Made by a program: the position numbers and the translations under genes | Virus record (IMG/VR): IMGVR_UViG_3300034198_010467 | Location: 1-34,262 of that record | Reading direction: 5' to 3' (one strand) | From: a virus | Length of the DNA: 34,262 bases | Notes under the pieces: generated by a model | What the model saw: the letters and a program-made list of their open reading frames with translations, nothing else | What the model was told of the DNA's origin: nothing | Database searches by the model: none | Part shown: piece by piece, positions 24,411 to 31,340 of the stretch | Layout: each line of letters opens with the position of its first letter | Position numbering within the stretch: the first letter of the stretch is position 1

Positions 24411-24435
24411 AAAAGCCCAGCTATTAGGGCTTTTT
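24410..24435. terminator. Strong bidirectional terminator before the late operon
   Basis: AAAAAGCCC (24410-24418) pairs perfectly with GGGCTTTTT (24427-24435) around an 8-base loop. Both ends read into T-runs, seven T on the minus strand. It stops transcripts of the small gene block before the late promoter takes over. Confidence 0.85.
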
Positions 24436-24480
24436 CTGAAATTGATAAAACAACATGAAAACGGATTAGGGCAAAGGTAA

Positions 24481-24639
24481 TTAATAAATCCAAATAATAC
24501 AAATTAAATCTATAACCATTGCGATATAGATTAGGTAATTGATTCCGAGGTAATACTTACGTTTCATCTTTTTTTCATTGTGTTCGATTACCGGAACGGC
24601 TGCGAAAAGTAGCAGCAGGATTGTGAGGAGTAGTTTCAT
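24481..24639 (-). CDS. Small membrane protein (52 aa)
   Basis: A 52-residue protein read from the sequence: ATG at 24639, TAA at 24481-24483. It has a hydrophobic start (MKLLLTILLLLFAAVPVI) and a second hydrophobic segment at the end (YLIYIAMVIDLICIIWIY), with a basic KKMKRK loop between, like a two-helix membrane protein. It is the last gene before the strong terminator at 24410-24435. Functions of such small phage membrane proteins vary; none is assigned. Confidence 0.55.
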   Translation of the reverse strand: MKLLLTILLLLFAAVPVIEHNEKKMKRKYYLGINYLIYIAMVIDLICIIWIY

Positions 24640-24712
24640 TGTTTATTATTTTGTTTTGATGGTTCACAAGATGGTCTGTTATGGCCTTGCGGATTATTGA
24701 TTGGATGGGCAT
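24575..24712 (-). CDS. Possible small ORF (45 aa), doubtful
   Basis: ATG at 24712, stop at 24575-24577, starting MPIQSIIRKAITDHLVNHQN. It starts 12 bases after the stop of the 55-residue gene, which supports it. However, its last 65 bases overlap the membrane protein gene at 24481-24639 in another frame and that part is low-quality. It could be real or a chance frame. Confidence 0.25.
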   Translation of the reverse strand: MPIQSIIRKAITDHLVNHQNKIINNETTPHNPAATFRSRSGNRTQ

Positions 24713-24723
24713 GGGTTAGTGGT

Positions 24724-24891
24724 TTAAAGATGGTCAATATTAATCGGCTCCCACGTATGCCCGTCTGTGGTATAAACGTGGTTAATCAGGTCATATACGA
24801 CCATTTTAACACAGGGGTTAAAATGATTTTCGGCATCGAACCATATAGTTAGGAATGGTGGTTGTACGTTTGTTGTTATTAGGTATTGCAT
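24724..24891 (-). CDS. Small protein of unknown function (55 aa)
   Basis: ATG at 24891 and TAA at 24724-24726 give a 55-residue protein (MQYLITTNVQPPFLTIWFDA and on) with a mixed beta pattern and a DGHTWEPI stretch. Its start lies a few bases before the end of the next gene upstream (24899), so it is in one run with it. It is too short for most gene callers. It has features of real coding sequence (no rare codon runs, sensible residue mix) but no known family. Confidence 0.55.
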   Translation of the reverse strand: MQYLITTNVQPPFLTIWFDAENHFNPCVKMVVYDLINHVYTTDGHTWEPINIDHL

Positions 24892-24898
24892 GTGTTAT

Positions 24899-25090
24899 CT
24901 ATTTTAAATAATTCTTAATATGCTCCATGATGCCCCACGCGGATAGTAGGAGCATGGATAGGGCGAATCGGGCAAATGCCTTTTCTGAATCATCTTTGAA
25001 ATAATGTACTATACTAAAGACAAATGTGTTTATTGCCATGCCTAGTATAATTCCTCTTACCGCTTCGCAGGTTGGGTGGGGTTGGTTCAT
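24899..25090 (-). CDS. Small membrane protein (63 aa)
   Basis: A 63-residue protein with two hydrophobic segments, residues 12-28 (GIILGMAINTFVFSIVH) and 41-55 (FALSMLLLSAWGIME), and a charged loop between (YFKDDSEKAFAR). It lies downstream of the hairpin at 25135-25150. It may be a membrane accessory of the early or middle genes. No family was recognised. Confidence 0.55.
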   Translation of the reverse strand: MNQPHPTCEAVRGIILGMAINTFVFSIVHYFKDDSEKAFARFALSMLLLSAWGIMEHIKNYLK

Positions 25091-25134
25091 ACTTTTACTT
25101 TTTAGCGTTATCTATTTTGATTGAGATGTGGGAA

Positions 25135-25156
25135 TGGGGCGCTTGCCCCATTTTTT
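25135..25156. terminator. Hairpin after the 61-residue gene
   Basis: TGGGGC (25135-25140) pairs perfectly with GCCCCA (25145-25150) around a 4-base loop, followed on the plus strand by TTTTTTA, a perfect plus-strand terminator. On the minus strand the T-run becomes an A-run just before the stem and no U-run follows. It is therefore an odd orientation for the flanking minus-strand genes. Confidence 0.5.
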
Positions 25157-25340
25157 ATTTAATTTTAGTAGTAGGTTTAAAGTGAAAAAAGCTATCTACT
25201 TTTTTACCATCGTTTGTTGTGCAAGACACCAATATTGACGGTTTTCCGTTTTTATAATTATCAGATGTGATCTCTTGAACGGTAAACTTAAAACCTTGTT
25301 TTTTGAAAGTATCTCCGATTTTTAATTCTGCTGCTGTCAT
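25155..25340 (-). CDS. Small beta-rich protein (61 aa)
   Basis: A 61-residue protein that looks like a small beta barrel: it starts AELKIGDTFKKQGFKFTVQE and has CTTNDGKKVDSFF near the end, like small OB-fold or nucleic-acid-binding proteins; this is inference. It is the first gene after the promoter at 25365-25395, so it is likely made when that promoter is active, about 25 bases upstream of the start. Confidence 0.6.
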   Translation of the reverse strand: MTAAELKIGDTFKKQGFKFTVQEITSDNYKNGKPSILVSCTTNDGKKVDSFFHFKPTTKIK

Positions 25341-25364
25341 TGTGTTTTGTTTTTAAATCTTTCA

Positions 25365-25395
25365 CAAATATACACCGTATATTCAAACGAACAAA
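25365..25395 (-). promoter_or_regulatory. Promoter of the small gene block
   Basis: Minus-strand TATATTTG (25372-25365) with TTTG at 25395-25392, spacing 19, a good Bacteroidota match. It overlaps the stop of the upstream nuclease gene. It would drive the genes from 25340 to the terminator at 24410-24435. Confidence 0.7.
25367..25383 (-). promoter_or_regulatory. Palindromic operator over the -7 box
   Basis: AATATAC-ACC-GTATATT is a perfect 7-3-7 palindrome that overlaps the -7 box of the promoter at 25365-25395, so a bound protein would compete with RNA polymerase. Confidence 0.5.
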
Positions 25396-25396
25396 T

Positions 25397-25927
25397 TTAT
25401 TCCACAAATTCTTTTAAAATATTTTGCGTTAACAAATACATATCCTCGAATGATCGGACGGTGTGGTATATCCCGCCACCTTCGCGTACCCATTGCATGA
25501 ACTCCTGTTGGCTTTTTAGGTGCTTCTCATTGCGTTGCTTAGTTTCAATGTAAACGGCCCGACCCTTGTACATCCCATGCAGGTCTGCAAATCCCTTGTT
25601 TGTACTTGGGATGAAGCCTACACCGACTCTGTATTTCCCCTCAGATGATATCCGCTTGAGTACGTTCCCGGTATAATACTCCCAAACCGCCTGACATAAG
25701 GCGTTGAAGTTATTGGTGTTAAATGCCTTTTTTGATATGCCGGGTATTCGTTCCACTAATGTAGGCACTCCGTTTTCGTCTGCTTTGTAAATGTCCTGTC
25801 TTTTCTTGATGACTTTTGTAGTCATCAGCGGCCATGTTTTTTTAAAGAATCCGACCGGCATTTGTTGTTTTCTGCGCTCATTGTATAGGGCTTCGAATTC
25901 GTTTTGGGTGATTAGATTTATACTCAT
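25397..25927 (-). CDS. VRR-NUC / PD-(D/E)xK family nuclease
   Basis: A 177-residue protein with the compact VRR-NUC core near its C-terminus: FADLHG with Asp115, then YIETKQ with Glu128 and Lys130, then SQQEF with Gln140. This is the GxxD, (D/E)xK, Q pattern of virus-type resolvase-like nucleases, which act on branched or repair DNA. I start it at the ATG at 25927; a TTG further upstream (25972) is inside an iteron-like repeat region and is not convincing. It sits between the primase-helicase and the small gene block, so it belongs to DNA replication or recombination. Confidence 0.8.
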   Translation of the reverse strand: MSINLITQNEFEALYNERRKQQMPVGFFKKTWPLMTTKVIKKRQDIYKADENGVPTLVERIPGISKKAFNTNNFNALCQAVWEYYTGNVLKRISSEGKYRVGVGFIPSTNKGFADLHGMYKGRAVYIETKQRNEKHLKSQQEFMQWVREGGGIYHTVRSFEDMYLLTQNILKEFVE

Positions 25928-25953
25928 ATTATGATTTTTTATAACTTTACACT

Positions 25954-26183
25954 TTTTTGACAAATTTGACAAAAATTTGACAACAAGAATGCCCTATTTA
26001 TAGGCCTTTCGGGCGAAAAGTGTCAAATTTTGACAAATTTTACATTTTTTATTTTTTTGACATTTTTTTTATTCATTTATTTTTCATTTCAATTTTGTCA
26101 ACTTTACACTTTACATTTTACATGACTGATTATCAACGATTTACATATTACTGCGTTTGACACTTTTTACAAATTTTACATTT
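25954..26183. repeat. AT-rich region with repeated TTTGACA boxes, candidate replication origin
   Basis: Between the primase-helicase and nuclease genes, TTTGACA or a near copy occurs at 25956-25963, 25965-25972, 25976-25983, 26029-26036, 26056-26063 and 26156-26163, with one inverse copy (TGTCAAA, 26021-26027). TTTACA occurs several more times. Two small hairpins (25993-26004 and 26006-26020) lie within. The string TTATCAACG (26130-26138) resembles a DnaA box with mismatches. Iterons, AT richness and adjacent replication genes suggest an origin. No gene is present in about 256 bases. Confidence 0.45.
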
Positions 26184-28472
26184 TTACAATTTGTCCAACT
26201 CTTTTTTCCAATTGTAAACCGTTTGACGGCTTACCTCAAGTTGTGAAGCTACCGAAGCAGTTTTTATCTTCGGATTTTTGCGATACATGGCCTCAAAAAT
26301 TTCGAACGGAGTCCGCCCTTGATTGCTCTTTGATACCTCTTTTATTTGGGCCTCATCCCTGCTTGTTGACCTTATCTTCCTTGACATGGAGGTGAAGTAC
26401 TCCGCCAACCTTTCAGCGCCTAAAACGGCCTGTTTTGACACCTCCCTGATATTTACATCCGTTTCCGTAACCGATGCGTTTAAGAAGTGCAACAACAATG
26501 AGAATCTGGGGATGTATGATTTCATCTTTGGAAGTCCGCTTTTTGCGTATTCGTTTATTTCGTCGCTGTTCTGTTGATGGGTTATTTTGTTAAATATCCG
26601 TATCCATTCCCGTTTTGCCTCCTGTGACCAATTACACAACATCGGCACGACCTCCCCTTCTAAGTCATATTCGACCAACTTTTCACGGACGGTTTCATAC
26701 ATTGATACCACCGCTTCCTCATACCATTGAACGGTTACGGGATCAATTTCATTCTCATTGTATTCATCTACCCGTAACTCAGGGAATGTGAGCAGCATCC
26801 TATCAACAAATCCGTTCTCTTTATTTTCTTCGGTGTACATTGAGGCCAATACACCGGGCTGAATACCGCCCAATACCGGAATAATTGGCAAATCTACAAA
26901 GGCGGACTTTGCCATTTTCCGGTTAAATGCCACCGACTTACCGCTCCATGTACTTAACCAGAATTCCAAATCAGAACCCGCCCTATATTTGTTCATATCT
27001 TTGAACCAACCGTTTAATTCATCCTTAAAAACCCCGACTGATACCTTTGATTCGCCATGCAATTCAACAAGGGCCTCCAATGTGATGTCATTGGCAATGA
27101 ATTGTGATTTCGTAGGCTCTTTAGCTTCCTCTGTGTATTGCTTTTCGTCTTTGCTTAACTTGCTGTATTCCTCAAACTTTTTCAGAGCTTTGATGTACCG
27201 CTTTACTTCACGGCTGTTTTGTTTGAGTAATGGGAATATAATACTATCAATACTTGGTGTTTTACCAATTCCGGCTTGACCTACGACCGAAATCCAAACC
27301 GTCGCTATCTCACTCCATCCTGTTTTTACTTTGATTCGCATGCTATTACCGACAATTACCGACAAAAGCCATAGCATCGAACAACCCATATAATCAAAAC
27401 TATGGTTCAGATACTTGTTACATTGAATCATGTATTCCTGAATTGGTGCAGGAAACACATCCAACGGAAATGCCACTTCGCTTATGTCCTCAATTTCGGT
27501 TTTTAACTCAGGTACTTTTATTTCCTTTGTACGGCTCCCGAATCCGTCCTTGTATAGTTGTGATGCAGCTCGTGAGAAGTCGCCGTTATGGTGCTTGTAT
27601 GCGTATGCGCTAAAGGAGCTGATTAGTTTCTCATGTGGGTAAATCGTTCCAGTGCTAAAAAGATACATACATCCCGAATTCTTATAAACGTACCCGCTAT
27701 GCGGACTTGTTGCACCATGACGGCGTATGATGTATTTATCGCTCAATTGCCTTACTATATCAAAGTCGGGGCCAATGATGTCGAATATATCGGTTTTATC
27801 GTTGAAGTCCTGCCACGGCGTTACGTCTGATTTTTCATATTGCTTTATAGGTCTTTCGGCTTCAATCGGCCTGCTTTCATCAACGTAATTGAAAGTGGCA
27901 CAAATGTTCCAAAGTATCTCCCTATCTTGTTTGCTTATCTCCTGCACATCATTATACCCTAATTGGCTTATTTGATTGTCATAGATAAACACATAGCCGC
28001 CTACGCCTCTGGATTCAATAACGGCTTCGGTATGTCCTTTTAGTTTAGCAATCTTGGTGTTACCCGCTACGAATTCGCATCGGTAAAGGATATGATAACC
28101 CTGATTGCGGGTTTTGACTACAACAAACTTTCGATCGAAGTCATCAATGTTATCTGTAAGGTATGCGTATAACTCAGCCCAAAAGGCCTGTTGTTCAGGT
28201 AGTGAGTTAAACACCTTCAAATCTACGTCTATGACCTCAAGGCCATTGAACCCGCATACAAGCCCGACCCCGACGGTGGCCTGCATTTCTTCGCCGTCCT
28301 TCTTGATGTAACCGCCTGCGTATTGATATTGTTTTTCAAACGCTGCTTTCTCAAGTGGTTTGTTTTGGCATGGCTTCCATGCATAGTTTGGTCGCTTGTT
28401 TTCGCCAACCGTAATCAGGCTGTAACCGCAGTCGAAGAGCCTATAACATCGGTCTAATGTTGGTTTATTCAT
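26184..28472 (-). CDS. Primase-helicase (prim-pol domain plus DUF3987-type helicase, C-terminal HTH)
   Basis: A 762-residue replication protein. Residues 8-170 form a bifunctional primase/polymerase domain with the catalytic pair DVD (82-84), His127 in GYHILY and ESR (153-155). Residues 330-660 are a DUF3987-type helicase domain with a Walker A motif GQAGIGKTP (398-406). The last 45 residues form a helix-turn-helix (KTASVASQLEVSRQTVYNWK). It would start and unwind DNA at the phage origin; the C-terminal HTH may bind the repeats just downstream of its stop. A structured leader sits ten bases before the start. Confidence 0.85.
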   Translation of the reverse strand: MNKPTLDRCYRLFDCGYSLITVGENKRPNYAWKPCQNKPLEKAAFEKQYQYAGGYIKKDGEEMQATVGVGLVCGFNGLEVIDVDLKVFNSLPEQQAFWAELYAYLTDNIDDFDRKFVVVKTRNQGYHILYRCEFVAGNTKIAKLKGHTEAVIESRGVGGYVFIYDNQISQLGYNDVQEISKQDREILWNICATFNYVDESRPIEAERPIKQYEKSDVTPWQDFNDKTDIFDIIGPDFDIVRQLSDKYIIRRHGATSPHSGYVYKNSGCMYLFSTGTIYPHEKLISSFSAYAYKHHNGDFSRAASQLYKDGFGSRTKEIKVPELKTEIEDISEVAFPLDVFPAPIQEYMIQCNKYLNHSFDYMGCSMLWLLSVIVGNSMRIKVKTGWSEIATVWISVVGQAGIGKTPSIDSIIFPLLKQNSREVKRYIKALKKFEEYSKLSKDEKQYTEEAKEPTKSQFIANDITLEALVELHGESKVSVGVFKDELNGWFKDMNKYRAGSDLEFWLSTWSGKSVAFNRKMAKSAFVDLPIIPVLGGIQPGVLASMYTEENKENGFVDRMLLTFPELRVDEYNENEIDPVTVQWYEEAVVSMYETVREKLVEYDLEGEVVPMLCNWSQEAKREWIRIFNKITHQQNSDEINEYAKSGLPKMKSYIPRFSLLLHFLNASVTETDVNIREVSKQAVLGAERLAEYFTSMSRKIRSTSRDEAQIKEVSKSNQGRTPFEIFEAMYRKNPKIKTASVASQLEVSRQTVYNWKKELDKL

Positions 28473-28481
28473 TATTGAAAA

Positions 28482-28546
28482 CTAAATGCCCGACTTACAT
28501 GGTGATGGGCTGTGCGTAACACAGGTTCATGCAGTCGAGCATTTAG
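28482..28546 (-). promoter_or_regulatory. Structured leader RNA of the primase-helicase gene
   Basis: CTAAATGCCCGACT (28482-28495) pairs with AGTCGAGCATTTAG (28533-28546), 14 pairs with one mismatch. In the loop CTGTG (28510-28514) pairs with CACAG (28520-28524). It ends ten bases before the primase ATG on the minus strand. It may control translation or be a site for primase action. It has no U-tract, so it is not a simple terminator. Confidence 0.65.
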
Positions 28547-28595
28547 ATTAAATGTCTTTTGGAATCATTCGCCATCACACGAATTAATTGAAGCG

Positions 28596-28760
28596 CTAAG
28601 ATAGGAATTCTTCTGGTATATTATTCATCAAATCTTTTAATTCTTTTGGCACAAGTATAATCCTAAAGTGCCGGATATACCACATGACAAAGGCCGAATC
28701 TGTTAAGTCATACAGATTGCGGCCCTTGTACTTGCAATCGATTCTTATGATGTGTTGCAT
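28596..28760 (-). CDS. Small protein upstream of the primase gene (54 aa)
   Basis: ATG at 28760, TAG at 28596-28598, 54 residues (MQHIIRIDCKYKGRNLYDLT and on) with a mixed helix and strand pattern (SAFVMWYIRHFRIILVPKEL) and an acidic end. It starts two bases before the stop of the OB-fold gene at 28763, so it is co-translated with it. No family was recognised. Confidence 0.55.
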   Translation of the reverse strand: MQHIIRIDCKYKGRNLYDLTDSAFVMWYIRHFRIILVPKELKDLMNNIPEEFLS

Positions 28761-28762
28761 AA

Positions 28763-29122
28763 TTAGAATGGCAAATCCGTTTCAATGGGTGCTTGTGCGG
28801 GTTGTGGTTGTTGCGGTTGTGGTTCCTGTTGCTGCACATCAAGAGATTCAATACGCCATGCGTCCAATGACGTGAAATACTTAACCTCCCCACTTGGCGA
28901 AGTCCAGCCACGCCCCTTTAGGTTGAAATGAACCCGGACCCGGTCACCTGTTTTAATCTTGTCTGCTAATTCGGTCTTTGCGTTTGCCAATTGGAATTCG
29001 AAAAGGTTAGCGTATTCCGGTGCTTCGTCATCAATGATGAACTTTCGGATAGATAGCTTTTCTGTTTTTTGTTCTGTTTGACCGACGGATAATACGCGGC
29101 CTTCGATTGTGTAACTGCTCAT
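28763..29122 (-). CDS. DUF3127 OB-fold single-strand DNA-binding-like protein with SSB-type C-terminal tail
   Basis: A 119-residue protein whose first 95 residues form a compact beta barrel (DUF3127-like, OB-fold), followed by a Pro/Gln-rich linker and an acidic tip ending TDLPF. The tip resembles the DDIPF tail that bacterial SSB uses to recruit replication and repair proteins. It therefore probably coats single-stranded DNA during phage replication and recombination. It lies between the DnaA-like gene and the primase gene. Confidence 0.75.
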   Translation of the reverse strand: MSSYTIEGRVLSVGQTEQKTEKLSIRKFIIDDEAPEYANLFEFQLANAKTELADKIKTGDRVRVHFNLKGRGWTSPSGEVKYFTSLDAWRIESLDVQQQEPQPQQPQPAQAPIETDLPF

Positions 29123-29196
29123 GGTTTATGATTGTTTAAATATAATTGTTTTTTATTTCCCACATTAACGGGGTTATTGTTGATAATATGCGACAT

Positions 29197-29592
29197 TTAC
29201 GATTGCATCATTAATTTAGGATACGGCCTGTAAAGCAATGCAACGCCGGGAAATGGTGGTGTGATTCCTTTAGCGGGTTCAACAGGCGGGTGAAGTTCAT
29301 CCATCAATTTGAAGTAAATCAGGCCGTATCTGCGTTTTAAATATGGGTCGGTATCAATCATATCATTGATGTGATTAACGCTATGTAATATCGTTGTATG
29401 GTCGCGTCCTTCAAGTGTTTCGCCAATAGTAAGCAATGGTGCGCCTGTTAGCTTTCTTGCTAATTTGCAATAGATTTGCCTTGCTTCGACATATTCGCGT
29501 TTCCTTGATTTGGATTGGATTTGCGTAACGGTTACGCCCCATTCTTCGGCCACCGCATTAAGTATGTATTCAAGTTTCTTTTCGTTTGTCAT
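29197..29592 (-). CDS. Stand-alone DnaA domain IV-like DNA-binding protein
   Basis: A 131-residue protein matching only the C-terminal DNA-binding domain of DnaA: helix-turn-helix region, then the signature GRDHTTILHSV (62-72), in which Arg63, Asp64, His65 and Thr66-67 correspond to DnaA residues that contact the DnaA box. There is no AAA+ ATPase domain, so it may be an origin-binding phage factor that uses or disrupts host DnaA sites. It lies in the replication block, between SSB-like and unknown genes, with a 74-base gap downstream containing no clear signal. Confidence 0.85.
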   Translation of the reverse strand: MTNEKKLEYILNAVAEEWGVTVTQIQSKSRKREYVEARQIYCKLARKLTGAPLLTIGETLEGRDHTTILHSVNHINDMIDTDPYLKRRYGLIYFKLMDELHPPVEPAKGITPPFPGVALLYRPYPKLMMQS

Positions 29593-29619
29593 GGGTTTAT
29601 TTTTTATTTTTAATGATTT

Positions 29620-30051
29620 TTAAAACAACCTCAAATAAGCCTTGATGAAGTCCTCAAGGTTGTTGGGGTTGGAGCAGACAATGGTAGTGCCTATAAATAC
29701 ATCACAATGATTTAATGTACTATCGTCATTACTCCTTATGTATATTGTTAAGTTTTCCAATTCAAATTTTTTGCCATTAGGCCCAAACGCTTTCACTTTA
29801 AACCTATACTCATCCACCAACCTATCTTCAAGGCTTTTCGGGGTGGATATGATTTCTGCCCATTGGCCGGTTTGTAAATCATAAAGTACTCCTTTGCCTT
29901 CTTCTGCATGAATTTTATGTCGGTAAATACTAAAATCCTCTACTGATTCAACGCTAAATATAAAATAATTCCCGGTGGCGCATTTGTAAATAGTCCCTTT
30001 CGGGTATCTTTTCTTCGCTTCTTCGAGCGCTTGTTGTGGTGTTAGTTTCAT
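29620..30051 (-). CDS. Unknown protein in the replication block (143 aa)
   Basis: A 143-residue protein of mixed helix and strand content. It starts with a short helix (LTPQQALEEAKKRYPKG), followed by beta-rich segments with NYFIFSVES and LYDLQTGQWAEI. No family was recognised. It starts just after the terminator hairpin at 30083-30108, suggesting it begins a new transcript or depends on read-through, but no TAnnTTTG promoter was found there. Confidence 0.5.
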   Translation of the reverse strand: MKLTPQQALEEAKKRYPKGTIYKCATGNYFIFSVESVEDFSIYRHKIHAEEGKGVLYDLQTGQWAEIISTPKSLEDRLVDEYRFKVKAFGPNGKKFELENLTIYIRSNDDSTLNHCDVFIGTTIVCSNPNNLEDFIKAYLRLF

Positions 30052-30082
30052 ATTGTTATTTTATTTTAAATTGTAAAAATAT

Positions 30083-30108
30083 GGGGCCGGCATCCTCACA
30101 CCGACCCC
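30083..30108 (-). terminator. Intrinsic terminator after the exonuclease gene
   Basis: GGGGCCGG (30083-30090) pairs with CCGACCCC (30101-30108), seven pairs with one mismatch. On the minus strand it is followed by ATATTTTTACAATTT, a U-rich tail. It ends the 31311-30122 transcript. Confidence 0.7.
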
Positions 30109-30121
30109 GCCGGGATTACCC

Positions 30122-30844
30122 CTAACCCGGTATTTTGTCAAATACGGTCACGTCCTTATCGTGGATGGTTAATATTTGTGGGGTGGAAATATGGACGGTA
30201 TCGATATAGTTCCGGCATTCGATTACCCTGTTTTTAATCTGTTCGATTCGTTCAGGATTGTATTCGATGTCAAACGATTTAATTCGTAATTCAATCGGAA
30301 GGTTACTAAACGTGTGCCGTTTCAGGACTTCATCGTACAAATCCAAATCGACTTCATCCATGCCCATGTCATAGGCTTTCGATCTGGCTTCGCGTTCTAC
30401 AATGAATTCAGGCGTATCAATAAGGCAATACACTAACTTTGCGGACCGTTTGCCTGTTAAATCCATGTACACCTGCAATTGGTCATTATATTGCTCAGGG
30501 GCTGTTGTTTCGAAGTATGGGAACGTAAAGCAGTCCCATGATGTTTTGACATCAATCACATCCGTAGCTGTTATGATGTCGGGGGTTCCTGTGAAATAAT
30601 CGTTTTCGAACCAATCAGCATTCTTGATTAACATTTGCCCGATGAAAGCAGATGTGAGTTCGATTGATTGCTGCTCCTGCAATGTTCCTTTTTGGGTGTA
30701 CTTTGATGAAAACTCTTTTGAGCGTCCATAGATTTGAAACAATACCCAATCCTTGCAATAATTCTTCGCGGTTTCACCCATGCCTGTTTTCGCTCGATTG
30801 TTTGTCATAATCGTATTGGCTGCGCTGGCTCTTATTTTGAACAT
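30122..30844 (-). CDS. PD-(D/E)xK exonuclease (Cas4/YqaJ-like, phage recombination)
   Basis: A 240-residue protein with the catalytic core GTPD (86-89, Asp89), DVK (98-100, Asp98, Lys100) and Glu57/Glu62 upstream, followed by YNDQLQVYMDLTG, typical of RecE/YqaJ- and Cas4-type nucleases that chew DNA ends for recombination. It overlaps the 159-residue gene upstream by 13 bases, a common pairing with a single-strand annealing or accessory factor. It ends at the terminator at 30083-30108. Confidence 0.75.
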   Translation of the reverse strand: MFKIRASAANTIMTNNRAKTGMGETAKNYCKDWVLFQIYGRSKEFSSKYTQKGTLQEQQSIELTSAFIGQMLIKNADWFENDYFTGTPDIITATDVIDVKTSWDCFTFPYFETTAPEQYNDQLQVYMDLTGKRSAKLVYCLIDTPEFIVEREARSKAYDMGMDEVDLDLYDEVLKRHTFSNLPIELRIKSFDIEYNPERIEQIKNRVIECRNYIDTVHISTPQILTIHDKDVTVFDKIPG

Positions 30845-31311
30845 AGTAACTTTTCGTTTTCAGGGGTTAATGAATACTTTGTTTTAATCTGTTCGATGGT
30901 GTATGAACCCGAATCAAACGCTGCCTTTGCAGCGGTCCATTGTTCGGTATTCGGTAACAGGTCCGGCTTCTTTGGCGCTTGTGGTAATACACGAATCGCA
31001 TCATGTGTTTCACCGAATGCGCGAATCTTTTTTACGGTCAATGTGATTCTTTGGCCAATCCATTCTTCGATAAACGATGTACCTAACGCCTTCGCTATGG
31101 CTTTGAGGTTTGTTGAATTAGCAACTAATGGTTTCACGCCATGTAATTGAACCACAGGGCATTCTTCTTGGCCTCCGTTTCCGTCATGGACCATTTCTTT
31201 TTTTACGCCTGTGATTGTCGTGGTTAGGTCCTTAACGCGGCCTTCTTCGTCCATCAGGTCCCATGAACCGATGTAGTTAGGGTTTTTTAGTTTCTTGAAG
31301 TGAGTTTTCAT
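30832..31311 (-). CDS. Phage recombination-associated protein, partner of the exonuclease
   Basis: A 159-residue protein. The N-terminal two thirds form a domain with KNPNYIGSWDLMDEEGR, TITGVKKEMVHDG, LVANSTNLKAIAKALGT and EEWIGQRITLTV. I recognise this pattern from small phage proteins encoded next to YqaJ or Cas4-like nucleases; they are thought to assist recombination, although their activity is not well defined. The last 40 residues are a helical tail. It is the first gene after the promoter at 31341-31372. Confidence 0.65.
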   Translation of the reverse strand: MKTHFKKLKNPNYIGSWDLMDEEGRVKDLTTTITGVKKEMVHDGNGGQEECPVVQLHGVKPLVANSTNLKAIAKALGTSFIEEWIGQRITLTVKKIRAFGETHDAIRVLPQAPKKPDLLPNTEQWTAAKAAFDSGSYTIEQIKTKYSLTPENEKLLCSK

Positions 31312-31340
31312 TTTTTATCGGGGTTTTAATTAATAATAAG

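Noticed and set aside
25928-25972. TTG-started extension of the VRR-NUC gene
   Set aside because: The added 15 residues are encoded by the TTTGACA repeats and lack family similarity; the ATG at 25927 is better.
25954-26183. Possible CRISPR array in the repeat-rich island
   Set aside because: Repeats are only 7-8 bases, irregularly spaced, and there are no spacers or cas genes.
28684-28911. Two short frames over the OB-fold gene end
   Set aside because: They are shadows of the OB-fold gene tail and the 54-residue gene; the Pro/Gln linker codons create open frames by chance.
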